Part shown: positions 56,634 to 64,000 of the stretch, piece after piece | Layout of the letters: each line of letters begins with the position of its first letter | Position numbering within the stretch: position 1 is the first letter of the stretch | Source: Parabacteroides bouchesdurhonensis | GTDB lineage: Bacteria; Bacteroidota; Bacteroidia; Bacteroidales; Tannerellaceae | Assembly (NCBI RefSeq): GCF_900186615.1 | Contig: NZ_LT896588.1 | Span: 1,052,406-1,116,405, forward strand | Reading direction: 5' to 3' | DNA length: 64,000 nt | Position numbers and translations under genes: made by a program | Notes under the pieces: generated by a model | What the model saw: only the letters and a program-made list of their open reading frames with translations | Databases searched by the model: none | What the model was told of the DNA's origin: nothing

Positions 56634-57052
56634 TAGGAGAAAAATTGATAAATAATTGATTTGCAATGCGTTAGGATATACATTACACCATGTGTCATCA
56701 CATTACACCGCAAGCCGGAGAAAACGGAGTGAAAATGCGTGGGAAAACGGCAGGAAAAGAAGAAAAAAACAAGGGACGAAAAAGGAAAGGGAAAAGACGG
56801 GAACAGGCCGGACAGACACGGGCATGGCGGTACACGCTGCCGCACGGAAGAAAAGGAAAAACTGTAATTATGCAGAGTTGGGAGCGAGCTGCTTTTGTCC
56901 CCCCACTTGATGTGTCCTTTTGTGACAGGAAGCGGAATTCTGTTTACGGGAATAACCGGATGGCGTAATCCATTGGGATGGCATACGGGAGCATGGTTCT
57001 CCCGTCGGATTCTTTTTTATGTTGACCTGTATCTATGCGTCGTAGGTCGCTT
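56634..57052. other. Gene-free gap with a spaced direct repeat
   Basis: acattacacc occurs at 56680-56689 and 56700-56709, two helical turns apart, just upstream of the DUF4099-topB promoter, so it may bind a regulator. Open frames over 56656-56968 are Lys/Arg-rich and look like chance. Nothing else is recognised. Confidence 0.45.
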
Positions 57053-57219
57053 CGCTTGCTAAGTCCCGGTCCTTTCCCCAACTCGGACGGCAATACCGGA
57101 GCGTTTTTTCGGGCGGAAAATTACCGCAGGGAATTTTGTGTCCCGAAAACCGGAGGCTTGAACGTGGAGGTATTCGCCCTCCGAGTTAACTTCTCTGAAG
57201 GGACTTATCAAGTGAAGCG
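57053..57219. repeat. Structured ICE repeat, copy D (diverged)
   Basis: Arms 57053-57097 and 57169-57219 are complementary with bulges: cgctt, taagtccc and aactcgga..ggc.aatacc recur as reverse complements on the right. The core includes ataccggagc, ttttcggg...cccgaaaa and aaaattaccg/cag/ggaatttt, a changed version of the A-C core. Lies 120 nt before abiEi. Confidence 0.65.
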
Positions 57220-57295
57220 TGGCTTATGATGCCATTTTATAGAAATATGGAGAAAAATTCCCTTTCAACACAAAAAATGCAATAAATCTGCGTAA

Positions 57296-57319
57296 GTAGT
57301 CAAAAAATGACTACTTTTG
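57296..57319 (+). promoter_or_regulatory. abiE promoter with overlapping operator palindrome
   Basis: TACTTTTG (57312-57319) is a TAnnTTTG element 22 nt before ATG 57341. A perfect inverted repeat gtagtca-aaaaa-tgactac (57296-57302 with 57308-57314) overlaps its first bases. AbiEi antitoxins are known to repress their own operon by binding inverted repeats at the promoter, so this is the probable site. Confidence 0.65.
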
Positions 57320-57340
57320 CAATGTCATTGCAGTTGAATT

Positions 57341-58156
57341 ATGAAGAAGCATATAGAAACTTTGTCAGATTGGATTGAAAGCCGGGAAGTAAGGGGATAT
57401 TACACCTTCACTAAAGAGGATATAGAAAAGCAGTTCCCCTCAGCGGGTAAGGTATATATCAAAACCGCATTGTACCGTTTGGCCGCCAAAGCGAAGATAG
57501 TTTCTCCCTGGCGTAATTTTTATGTCATTATGCCTGTGGAATATTCGTTAAAAGGCGTAATTCCGCCTGTTTTCTATATGGATCAGCTGATGTCCTATCT
57601 TGGGAAAAGATATTATGTTGCTCTTTTGAATGCGGCTTCATTTTATGGCGCGTCACATCAAAGAGTACAGACATTTTCCCTCATGGTGGAACAACCGAGC
57701 ATGAGGAATACTTCAAAGAGCGGAACATCCATATTGTTCTTTTCCAAGAAGAAAATAAGTATGGAATTTGTAAGGAAGCACAAGACGCAGACAGGTTATA
57801 TCAATGTTTCTTGTCCTGAACTGACAGCCGTTGACCTGGTAGAAAACGAAAAAAGTGTAGGTGGTCTGAATCGCGTCTGCACCGTGTTGAATGAATTGGC
57901 TGAGACAATGAATTTGGACAGCCTGGATGATTCCTTTTTCAAGACATCGGCCATACCGGTCTTTCAACGTCTGGGTTATATTCTGGAACATGTATTGGAA
58001 AGAGCGGATTTGGCGGAAACCTTATATTCCAAAATGGAGGTTGCAGGATTAAAATTCAGAAAGATACCGTTTAAGATAAACAAACCGACAGAAGGTTGTG
58101 AGGTTGACAAGAAATGGAAAGTAATCATTAACCAGGAAATAGAAATAGACGAATGA
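57341..58156 (+). CDS. abiEi: Type IV antitoxin AbiEi
   Basis: 271 aa. The N-terminal winged helix (about 1-90: YYTFTKEDIEKQFPSAGKVYIKTALYRLAAKAKIVSPWRNFYVIMP) is the autorepressor domain. The C-terminal antitoxin domain includes YVALLNAASFYGASHQRVQ and the segment SCPELTAVDLVENEKSVGG. It neutralises AbiEii without direct binding in characterised systems. It overlaps abiEii by 4 bp. The pair sits as cargo between the DUF4099 gene and the leftward small genes, in the opposite direction to them, typical of an inserted defence module. Confidence 0.9.
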   Translation: MKKHIETLSDWIESREVRGYYTFTKEDIEKQFPSAGKVYIKTALYRLAAKAKIVSPWRNFYVIMPVEYSLKGVIPPVFYMDQLMSYLGKRYYVALLNAASFYGASHQRVQTFSLMVEQPSMRNTSKSGTSILFFSKKKISMEFVRKHKTQTGYINVSCPELTAVDLVENEKSVGGLNRVCTVLNELAETMNLDSLDDSFFKTSAIPVFQRLGYILEHVLERADLAETLYSKMEVAGLKFRKIPFKINKPTEGCEVDKKWKVIINQEIEIDE

Positions 58157-58947
58157 TACCGGAATTTGCAATCAGGGAATGGAGCGAACATGTTCCATGG
58201 ACAGAGTCCGAACAGGTCGAACAAGATCTGCTGATATGCAGAGCCTTGACTGAGATATACAAGGATGAATATCTTGCTTCACATCTGGCTTTTCGCGGAG
58301 GGACCGCATTACACAAGTTGTTCCTCTCGCCCCAACCTAGGTACAGTGAAGATATTGACTTGGTACAGATTAATGCAGAACCGATCAAAGAGACCTATGA
58401 CCATATAAGAGATGCACTCGCTTTTCTCGGGGAGCCGAAAGTGAAGCAGAAAAAGCACAACAACACTTTGATTTTCAGGCTGGAATCAGAATCCATACCA
58501 GTGGTCCCGATTCATCTGAAAGTGGAAATCAACTGCAAGGAACATTTCAGTGTACTGCCTATGCAACGTATGCCATTTTCAGTGGTCAACAAATGGTATA
58601 ACGGAAAATGCGATGTCCTGACTTACCAGTTGGATGAACTGGTAGGTACAAAACTGCGTGCCTTGTACCAACGGAGAAAAGGACGTGATTTGTATGATTT
58701 GTACAAGGCCTTGACCACATCAGACATCAACATAGACAACGTGCTGGCTTGCTATCAGAAGTATATGGAATTTGTGGTTGACCACATTCCTACTTACAAA
58801 GAATTTATTATCAATATGGAAGACAAAATGCAGGATGATGAGTTCTTGGGTGATACCATGCAGTTGCTTCGGCCGGATGAAGAGTTCAATCCGCAGGAAG
58901 GCTATGAGGTGGTACGAACGCTCCTGTTAGACAGGTTACAAAAGTGA
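58153..58947 (+). CDS. abiEii: Type IV toxin AbiEii (nucleotidyltransferase)
   Basis: 264 aa NTase toxin. Motif I FRGGTALHK (Gly49-Gly50-Thr51), with RYSEDIDLV supplying metal ligands Asp67 and Asp69. Motif III/IV are recognisable in DELVGTKLRALYQRRKGRDLYDLYKAL (catalytic Lys and Asp). The family uses GTP or another NTP to modify target RNA and causes reversible growth arrest, giving phage resistance. All motifs are intact. Followed by a terminator at 58950-58987. Confidence 0.92.
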   Translation: MIPEFAIREWSEHVPWTESEQVEQDLLICRALTEIYKDEYLASHLAFRGGTALHKLFLSPQPRYSEDIDLVQINAEPIKETYDHIRDALAFLGEPKVKQKKHNNTLIFRLESESIPVVPIHLKVEINCKEHFSVLPMQRMPFSVVNKWYNGKCDVLTYQLDELVGTKLRALYQRRKGRDLYDLYKALTTSDINIDNVLACYQKYMEFVVDHIPTYKEFIINMEDKMQDDEFLGDTMQLLRPDEEFNPQEGYEVVRTLLLDRLQK

Positions 58948-58949
58948 TG

Positions 58950-58987
58950 AAAGCCCATTTTCTCATTTACCGGGGGAAATGGGCTTT
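58950..58987 (+). terminator. Terminator of abiE
   Basis: aaagcccattt (58950-58960) and aaatgggcttt (58977-58987) are perfectly complementary, 3 nt past the abiEii stop. Also useable by the converging 59002 gene. Confidence 0.75.
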
Positions 58988-59001
58988 ACAGGATTTTATC
59001 T

Positions 59002-59298
59002 TCAGGTGTGTATGCTCCATCCATGGAACGAATTGAGCATCACGGCGTATGATTCGTCCGGTCTGCCATGATAGAGTACCCCTCCGACGACTCCTGTCCG
59101 TCCGTCGGGAGTTCTTTCGGCGAATCCGAACGAATGGGGTGCAAAGTCCCGGTAGAGTTCTATTTCATATTTCCCGTTTGAGTTCTTTTCCCACTGTTGC
59201 AATCGTTCGATGCACTGTTGTAAGGTATTGTCTCCGATACTTTTTGCGTATTCCACCACCTTGTCGTAGTGTTCCTGACATTTGATTATCATATTCAT
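59002..59298 (-). CDS. DUF4120-like small protein
   Basis: 98 aa: IIKCQEHYDKVVEYAKSIGD, LQQCIERLQQWEKNSNGKYEIELYRDFAPHSFGF, ending GGVLYHGRPDESYAVMLNSFHGWSIHT. I recognise it as the DUF4120 family found in Bacteroidales conjugative elements. Soluble, function unknown. Last of a leftward run of small accessory genes (60343 to 59002), 6 nt after the 59305 gene. Confidence 0.7.
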   Translation of the reverse strand: MNMIIKCQEHYDKVVEYAKSIGDNTLQQCIERLQQWEKNSNGKYEIELYRDFAPHSFGFAERTPDGRTGVVGGVLYHGRPDESYAVMLNSFHGWSIHT

Positions 59299-59304
59299 TC
59301 ATTT

Positions 59305-59802
59305 TTATGTTGTCTGTAACAGTTCTTCATATTCACCGAAGCCGAAACATCCGGCTATGACAAAATCTTCCCCGCTTTTGTCAGCCAGCGACAGCAGGCT
59401 GTCCAAAGTATCGCAGTAGAAGAAGATTTCATTGTCCATTTCCGTATCGGAATCCATGTCCAGGGCGATTCTTGTCTCCAGCGTCTCCAAGGTGTCATTC
59501 CAGCGTATGGCGCATTCGAGAAAATGCGGTTCATGTCCCTTTTCAGTACGGTACTCCTGATATTTTTCACGGATTTCCTTCTTGATTTCCTCCGGCTTCT
59601 TCCAGGCACTGTCATCCACGATTTCAAGACTCAGCCCCTCGACAAGCAGGCACGTACCTTTGTCATATACCATCAGGGTACGTTTTCCCATGTGGCTTTT
59701 TCTCAAGTTTTCCCAATCGGGAATGTCCCATCGTTCGGTAGTCCATACTCCCCGGTAATTTTCGGGGACAGCGAGGTATTCGCTCAGTGTCATTCTTTTC
59801 AT
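59305..59802 (-). CDS. Hypothetical ICE protein (165 aa)
   Basis: MKRMTLSEYLAVPENYRGVWTTERWDIP..., alpha/beta, acidic C-terminus (DSDTEMDNEIFFYCDTLDSLLSLADKSGEDFVIAGCFGFGEYEELL). No signal or membrane segment and no family I can name with confidence. Its position among small accessory genes of the element and the clean frame support it as a real gene. Confidence 0.65.
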   Translation of the reverse strand: MKRMTLSEYLAVPENYRGVWTTERWDIPDWENLRKSHMGKRTLMVYDKGTCLLVEGLSLEIVDDSAWKKPEEIKKEIREKYQEYRTEKGHEPHFLECAIRWNDTLETLETRIALDMDSDTEMDNEIFFYCDTLDSLLSLADKSGEDFVIAGCFGFGEYEELLQTT

Positions 59803-59814
59803 TTTTCTGTGTAT

Positions 59815-60066
59815 TTATGGTGAAACAAAAAGAACCTTGCAGGTCTTGCAAGGCTCTCCAAATGCGGGATAGCGGTCAAACTCGTTGCAGGCGTCCCAGT
59901 CCACGCTCATCGTGTATCCTTTCGGGAAATGTGTGCCGACAAACTTTTCAATCATGGCCCGTTCCTCTTCGTTCAGGCTGCCGTCCTCTTCCGTTCCGTA
60001 TTCCAGGGCATATATGGCCCATTCGGGAATGTTGTCCTATTCCGTCTGTTTCATGTGCGCTGCCAT
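59815..60066 (-). pseudogene. Small ICE gene (83 codons) with in-frame TAG at codon 10
   Basis: From ATG 60064-60066: MAAHMKQTE, then TAG (60037-60039), then an uninterrupted DNIPEWAIYALEYGTEEDGS..., ...FVGTHFPKGYTMSVDWDACN..., ...EPCKTCKVLFVSP and TAA at 59815-59817. The part after the stop is protein-like and in the same frame, so a single substitution (for example CAG or GAG to TAG) has cut an otherwise intact gene. No other start is available before the conserved part. It is flanked 10-12 nt on each side by intact genes. Confidence 0.75.
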
Positions 60067-60076
60067 AACATACCAT

Positions 60077-60343
60077 TTATGCGGCGGAAAGCCTGCCGAT
60101 TATCTCCTGAAGTTCCTGTTCCCATTTTCCGTCGCCATTGCCGAAGGATGGATAGGTAAGCTGGTACCAGTTGTGGTAGTCGAAGAGTTTCATCCTCAAC
60201 GGATAGTAGTCGAACATTTTCCGTCCGTCCCTGAAGATACGGATATGGTTTGTACCTATGTTCATGGCCTGTAGTCCGTGTCCGTTTAGAATCTCATGGA
60301 ATCTTTCCATCGGGGTGAAGTTGCTTCTGCTCATATCTTTCAT
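60077..60343 (-). CDS. Hypothetical ICE protein (88 aa)
   Basis: Start taken at ATG 60341-60343 (MKDMSRSNFTPMERFHEIL; a later ATG at 60332-60334 is possible, and the upstream ATG at 60373 runs into repeat copy C). Content: FHEILNGHGLQAMNIGTNHIRIFRDGRKMFDYYPLRMKLFDYHNW, a compact alpha/beta protein resembling a small nucleic-acid-binding fold (inference). No family named. First gene of the leftward accessory run. Confidence 0.6.
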   Translation of the reverse strand: MKDMSRSNFTPMERFHEILNGHGLQAMNIGTNHIRIFRDGRKMFDYYPLRMKLFDYHNWYQLTYPSFGNGDGKWEQELQEIIGRLSAA

Positions 60344-60378
60344 TTTTTGAGTTAGACATCTGCGGCTTGTCAAGCCGG

Positions 60379-60545
60379 TATTTTATTTCTTGCCTGCCTT
60401 TCTGTCCCGTGCCGGATTGCGCAAGGCTTTGCGAAAAAATACCGGAGCCCCCGGGCGAGGATGATTTTTTCAGCAAACCACGGAGGGGCCCGGCCTTGCA
60501 CAATCCAGCGGGCACGGGACGACCTTTGCAGGCGGAAATAAAATA
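60379..60545. repeat. Structured ICE repeat, copy C
   Basis: Arms 60379-60420 and 60500-60545 are complementary with bulges: tattttattt against aaataaaata, gtcccgtgcc against ggcacgggac, ggattg against caatcc. The core 60421-60499 reads gcaaggctttgcg, aaaataccggagc, gcgaggatgattttttc, gcaaa and ccttgc. Lies between mobC and the 60343 gene. Confidence 0.8.
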
Positions 60546-60562
60546 GCGGTCTCCCTTTTCCT

Positions 60563-62596
60563 TTATTCTCCGTCATTGTTCTCTTCTTCCTCCTGCTGCG
60601 GGATGAGGTGTCTCAGTTCCGGATCATTTTTTATGCGTGTTATCTCATCCTCTATTATCTGCAACACGTCCGCCTTTATCTGCGAGTAGTTGCGGTCAAT
60701 CTGCTGCTGCATGATATCGTTTCCGTCCGCGTCCCTGAACTCGTTGATGACAGGAATTTTCCTGTAGGCTTTCATCTCTTCCGATACCTTTGCGCTGTCC
60801 ACGATGATGCGGGCATGGAAAATCTTCTGGTCTATCTCTTCCCCGAAATTGTCTGCCACGCTGCCCACGAACGTACCCTGCGAAAGGTTGGCTATCTTGG
60901 AGGCCGGTATCAGGGAATCAAGCTGCGTGTTGATGGAAGTCGAAGTGTCCTGACGGTTGATGGATATGGACTGCCGCTGCTGGAGAATTTTGCCGAACCG
61001 CTCCGACAGTGATTTTGCCGTTTCTCCGACCACCTGTCCGCTGAAGATGTTGCCCACCGTGTTTTGGATTACCTTCGCTTCCTTATCCCCGTAGTCGCGT
61101 GCCAGCTGCGAGAAGTCCTGGAAGCCGAGACAGACGGCCACTTTGTTGCTTCGGGCGGTCGCGATCAGGTTGTCGATACCGCGGAAATAGATGGTCGGAA
61201 GCTCATCAATGATGATGGAACTCTTGAGCTGTCCTTTTTTATTCACGAGCTTCACGATACGGGAATTGTACAGTCCCAATGCCGCCGAATAGATATTCTG
61301 CCTGTCCGGATTATTGCCCACGCAGAGAATTTTAGGATGCTCGGGATTGTTCAGGTCAAGGGTGAAATCGTCCCCTGTCATCACCCAATAAAGCTGTGGC
61401 GAGATCATTCGGGAAAGCGGAATTTTCGCACTTGCTATCTGGCCCTGGAGCTGGTCTTGAGCTCCGCCTTGCCATGCGTCCATAAAGGGGGAAAGATAGT
61501 TTTCGAGGGACGGATACGAGGTCAGAATCGTGAAAATATCGGCATACGGCTTGTTAAGAAATTCGATTGCATGAGGGAACGTGCAATACTTGCCGTCCTT
61601 GTAAATCCGCAAATACCAGATGATTGCGGCAAGCAGGATAATCGGTGACTCCACGAAAAAATCACCCTGTTTCTGTATCCAGGTTTTGTTCAAATTGAGC
61701 ATTATGGTATAGGCACTTTCGTAGGCATCGCTGATGTCTGCCATGAATCTCGGATTGATGGGATTGCAGCGGTGGCTGCGTCTGGGGTCGTCGAAATTGA
61801 TGACGTAGAATTCCGGCTTGACCTTGTAATGTTGTCTGTGCTTGAGCAGATGGTTGTAGGCTATCTCCGAGAGGTCCGGGAACTTGTAGTCATAGATATA
61901 CATGGCAAAGGATTTCTCGATTTGCTGTTTGATGTAGTTGTTCACCACGGCATAGCTCTTTCCCGAGCCCGGTGTCCCCAGCACGATAGAGGCCCGGAAC
62001 GGGTTCACGATATTGATCCAGCCGTCCCATTCCTTGCCCTGATAGACAAATTTCGTGGGCAGGTTGACGGAATACTCGTTCTCCATGAGCCTTGTTTCCT
62101 GCATGAAACTTTCGTTGGCGGTGTTGAACACGTCCTCCATGAGGTTATGCTTCAGCATACGGCTGATCCATACTCCCGACATGAGCAGGAGAATGTAGCC
62201 TGCGGTGAGCGTCAGCGTATATACGGTAGCATTCACTGTCGTACTGAACGGCAGGTCAAGCATCCACCAGTTCATGAAGAACAGGACGATGCCGCCGAGG
62301 AAGGCGGCGTATATTTTCCGCCACGTCATCTTCTGGTTCTTGACACCTTTCGTACCCAGACACGAAAGTCCCAGGAATATGAAGGCGAACACTTTCGTCA
62401 CAAGCAGGTTGCTGAACAGTCCTGCCGTCCTCTGGAAGTTCAGCAGAATCCTGTCCACGACTCCGATGTTGATGCCCATATCCACGAATGCGCTGTAGCA
62501 GAACCAGTAGACATGGATCACAATAAACACGATGGAAATGGCACGCATGAACTCCATGACCTTGGCCAGTCCTCTCAAATCATCTTCTTGTTGCAT
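60563..62596 (-). CDS. mobC: Conjugation coupling protein MobC (VirD4/TraG family)
   Basis: 677 aa from ATG 62594-62596 (MQQEDDLRGLAKVMEFMRA); the frame extends 103 codons upstream inside mobB and is not used. Four or so transmembrane helices lie in residues 15-175. The ATPase follows: Walker A LGTPGSGKSYAV, Walker B SSIIIDELPTIYF, and GNPDRQNIYSAALGLYNSR. The hexameric T4CP feeds the relaxase-DNA complex to the transfer channel. C-terminus is acidic (EEEENNDGE). It follows mobB by 34 nt and ends before structured repeat C. Confidence 0.92.
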   Translation of the reverse strand: MQQEDDLRGLAKVMEFMRAISIVFIVIHVYWFCYSAFVDMGINIGVVDRILLNFQRTAGLFSNLLVTKVFAFIFLGLSCLGTKGVKNQKMTWRKIYAAFLGGIVLFFMNWWMLDLPFSTTVNATVYTLTLTAGYILLLMSGVWISRMLKHNLMEDVFNTANESFMQETRLMENEYSVNLPTKFVYQGKEWDGWINIVNPFRASIVLGTPGSGKSYAVVNNYIKQQIEKSFAMYIYDYKFPDLSEIAYNHLLKHRQHYKVKPEFYVINFDDPRRSHRCNPINPRFMADISDAYESAYTIMLNLNKTWIQKQGDFFVESPIILLAAIIWYLRIYKDGKYCTFPHAIEFLNKPYADIFTILTSYPSLENYLSPFMDAWQGGAQDQLQGQIASAKIPLSRMISPQLYWVMTGDDFTLDLNNPEHPKILCVGNNPDRQNIYSAALGLYNSRIVKLVNKKGQLKSSIIIDELPTIYFRGIDNLIATARSNKVAVCLGFQDFSQLARDYGDKEAKVIQNTVGNIFSGQVVGETAKSLSERFGKILQQRQSISINRQDTSTSINTQLDSLIPASKIANLSQGTFVGSVADNFGEEIDQKIFHARIIVDSAKVSEEMKAYRKIPVINEFRDADGNDIMQQQIDRNYSQIKADVLQIIEDEITRIKNDPELRHLIPQQEEEENNDGE

Positions 62597-62630
62597 AACT
62601 GTAAAAATTTTGATGGTTGGTAATTGACAA

Positions 62631-63884
62631 TCAGGATATGCCGCGTGAACGGCGTTTCTTCTTTTTCTTGCGTTGTAGTCTGCGGGCGAGTGCCTCCTCC
62701 TGTGGGTCCGGCCCGTTGATGTCGGGACTGAATATTCCGAAAGCCTGCTCGATGGCGCTTTCCATGTTGTCGGAAAGGCTCTCCCGTGTGGAGGTATATT
62801 GTCCGGTGGATTCCGGCTCCGGAAATTCCTGCGGCCTGTTGAAAAGCTGTTCGAAGGCGTTGGCGGAAAACTCCTTGCCCAGACGGGAACCGTTATATAC
62901 CTCACGGTTCCTGTGGTCTATGAAGGTCACGCCGTAGATGCGGCCTTCCTCGTTTTCCCTGAACACCACGTCAATGCCCTTTTCCCCGAGCAGCCGGATG
63001 AAATCTTCCCGGTTTCCTCGGCAGCCGTGCATGGCCAGCATGACGGCATCATGGATTTTCGGCTGCCACCTCCGGTTTCTGAAGTCACGGACATTGACGG
63101 CAATCCTTTTTTCTATCCCTTCGTAGCCGAAGCGCTTGCCGATGAGCGAAGACTTGATGGGCGTGCATACCGGCCTGCCCGCATCGTCCGTCAGGGTATA
63201 TACGATACCGTTGTAGGGTGAGCCTTCAAATTCTCCCCGAACCTGTTTGGTCTCGATGTTGAAGCATGAGAGCATGGCACTGAACTCCCCGAATGTCTGG
63301 AAACGGTAGGCGGTGAACACACTTTTGAGGATATTGCCGACCTGACGTTTCACATCCCCGTCCCGATAGTCCGCCTTCTTGAGATACGGTTCCAGCAGTT
63401 CGTTCCGCTTGTCAGCCACAGGCTTGAGTCCGAATCTGTTTTCCAGTTCCCGGCAGGCTTTCATCGAACGGTTCCATTCGTATGCGTCACTGATTTTCTC
63501 GCCGTTCTCCTTCACGCAGGTGGAGACAATATGGACATGCCTGCGGTCGATGTCCTCGTGCAGATAGACGATGTAGGGCTGGTCGCCGTAGCCCATCTTC
63601 TGCATGTACTCGCGTGCCAGTTCCGCGAACTGCCCGTCCGTGAGGCGGTCGTCCACCGATGGGTTCAGGGAGATATGCAGTACCGGCTTCTCCGTGTTCC
63701 TGTTGGCGGCGAGGTAGCTCTCGAAAGCCCATAGCGTCTGCTGCATGACATTGTGGGGATTTCCGGTGAGGTCGGTAATCATGCGGTTGCCCGCGATGAT
63801 ACGGGCGGTTGCCTCATCCACTTTACGCTGGTTGTAGATGACCGCCCCGTAGAGCGATACACCCCTGTTGATCTTAGCCACCAT
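62631..63884 (-). CDS. mobB: Relaxase MobB (MOBP-like)
   Basis: 417 aa. Relaxase domain in residues about 1-170: MVAKINRGVSLYGAVIYNQRK with candidate nucleophile Tyr12 or Tyr17, HISLNPS (His70), and YLHEDIDRRHVHIVST where His116 and His118 form the HxH metal motif. The C-terminal part is basic (RRLQRKKKKKRRSRG). Nicks oriT and leads the strand into the recipient. The start codon overlaps the end of mobA by 11 bp, so they are translationally coupled. Confidence 0.92.
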   Translation of the reverse strand: MVAKINRGVSLYGAVIYNQRKVDEATARIIAGNRMITDLTGNPHNVMQQTLWAFESYLAANRNTEKPVLHISLNPSVDDRLTDGQFAELAREYMQKMGYGDQPYIVYLHEDIDRRHVHIVSTCVKENGEKISDAYEWNRSMKACRELENRFGLKPVADKRNELLEPYLKKADYRDGDVKRQVGNILKSVFTAYRFQTFGEFSAMLSCFNIETKQVRGEFEGSPYNGIVYTLTDDAGRPVCTPIKSSLIGKRFGYEGIEKRIAVNVRDFRNRRWQPKIHDAVMLAMHGCRGNREDFIRLLGEKGIDVVFRENEEGRIYGVTFIDHRNREVYNGSRLGKEFSANAFEQLFNRPQEFPEPESTGQYTSTRESLSDNMESAIEQAFGIFSPDINGPDPQEEALARRLQRKKKKKRRSRGIS

Positions 63885-64000
63885 TTTGTTGTTCCTCCTT
63901 CTTTCTTTTTATAAGGTATTCCTCCTCGAACTCCCGTGTAAGCATGATGATCCGCTTGCTCAGCACCACCAGGTCGATGGTGGCCTTTTCCAGATTGCGG
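63874..64000 (-). CDS. mobA: MobA mobilization protein, C-terminal part (cut by window end)
   Basis: The leftward frame RNLEKATIDLVVLSKRIIML, then TREFEEEYLIKRKKEEQQNGG, ends with TAA at 63874-63876, inside the mobB start region. The 41 visible residues are a basic amphipathic helix, typical of the end of small MobA accessory proteins that bind oriT with the relaxase. Identity rests on position before mobB and helix character. oriT is expected beyond the window. Confidence 0.7.
   Translation of the reverse strand, partial: RNLEKATIDLVVLSKRIIMLTREFEEEYLIKRKKEEQQNGG

Larger units (their letters stand above)
38407..64000. mobile_element. Integrative conjugative element, CTnDOT-like, left part
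   Basis: The segment contains, in order, two IntDOT-type integrases, three Xis-like HTH genes, rteB/rteA, a PRTRC cassette, topoisomerase III (exc-like), DUF4099/DUF3945 genes, an AbiE pair and mobC/mobB/mobA. This set is diagnostic for Bacteroidales conjugative transposons. The tra genes, and any resistance cargo, would lie beyond 64000. No tetQ, ermF or rteC is present in the visible part. The left boundary is between the dut promoter and the first integrase; the precise base is unknown. Confidence 0.88.

Noticed and set aside
56656-56968. Lys/Arg-rich frames on the plus strand
   Set aside because: Overlapping frames with compositional bias only, no promoter and no recognisable domain.

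Overview
The window reads as a chromosome segment of a gut-type Bacteroidales bacterium (Bacteroides or Parabacteroides; the genus is my inference). The evidence is repeated TAnnTTTG promoter elements, the lack of Shine-Dalgarno spacing, Bacteroidales-typical families (DUF3316, DUF2807, DUF4292, a single-chain PurL of about 1230 aa), and a CTnDOT-like conjugative element with rteA/rteB and mobA/B/C. No CRISPR array or rRNA operon was seen.

Layout. (1) 1-1886: end of a DUF3316 gene, an S41 protease lipoprotein and tRNA-Leu(UAG). (2) 1869-9971: an AT-rich island bounded by copies of the tRNA-Leu 3' end. It carries an orphan gene, a fused nucleotidyltransferase-HEPN protein, a 1633-aa single-polypeptide restriction-modification-translocase (Type ISP/LlaGI class) and a membrane-anchored partner, but no integrase. 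(3) 9977-38406: core chromosome. This holds purL; a hexuronate catabolism operon (DUF6259 hydrolase, ApbE-like protein, KDG kinase, KDPG aldolase, UxaC); zinc-uptake genes znuA/znuC without a permease; an epimerase; three DUF2807 adhesin-like genes plus the wreck of a fourth; a GH2 beta-galactosidase with a ricin-type lectin domain; ribF; an M20 peptidase; and a leftward run of acetyltransferase, flippase, EnvC-like, DUF4292, TPR and dut. (4) About 38.4 kb to the window end: the left part of an integrative conjugative element (ICE) inserted just upstream of dut.

The ICE part carries two tandem IntDOT-type tyrosine recombinases, three MerR/Xis-like small HTH genes, a RibD-like protein, the RteB/RteA two-component system, a PRTRC cassette (E, C, F-position, B, ThiF), topoisomerase III (exc-like), DUF4099/DUF3945 proteins, an AbiE type IV toxin-antitoxin pair, small accessory genes (one with an internal stop) and the mobA/mobB/mobC mobilization genes, running off the window at mobA. 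No tetQ, erm or rteC is present.

The most unusual signal is a four-copy family of long imperfect inverted repeats (about 150-170 bp) in intergenic gaps of the ICE. They share a core (ataccggagc ... gaggatgattttt), while the outer arms differ between copies yet remain self-complementary, as expected of a selected hairpin. Other points of note are a possible attenuator in front of rteA, an operator-like palindrome over the abiE promoter, and two probable broken genes inside the ICE.
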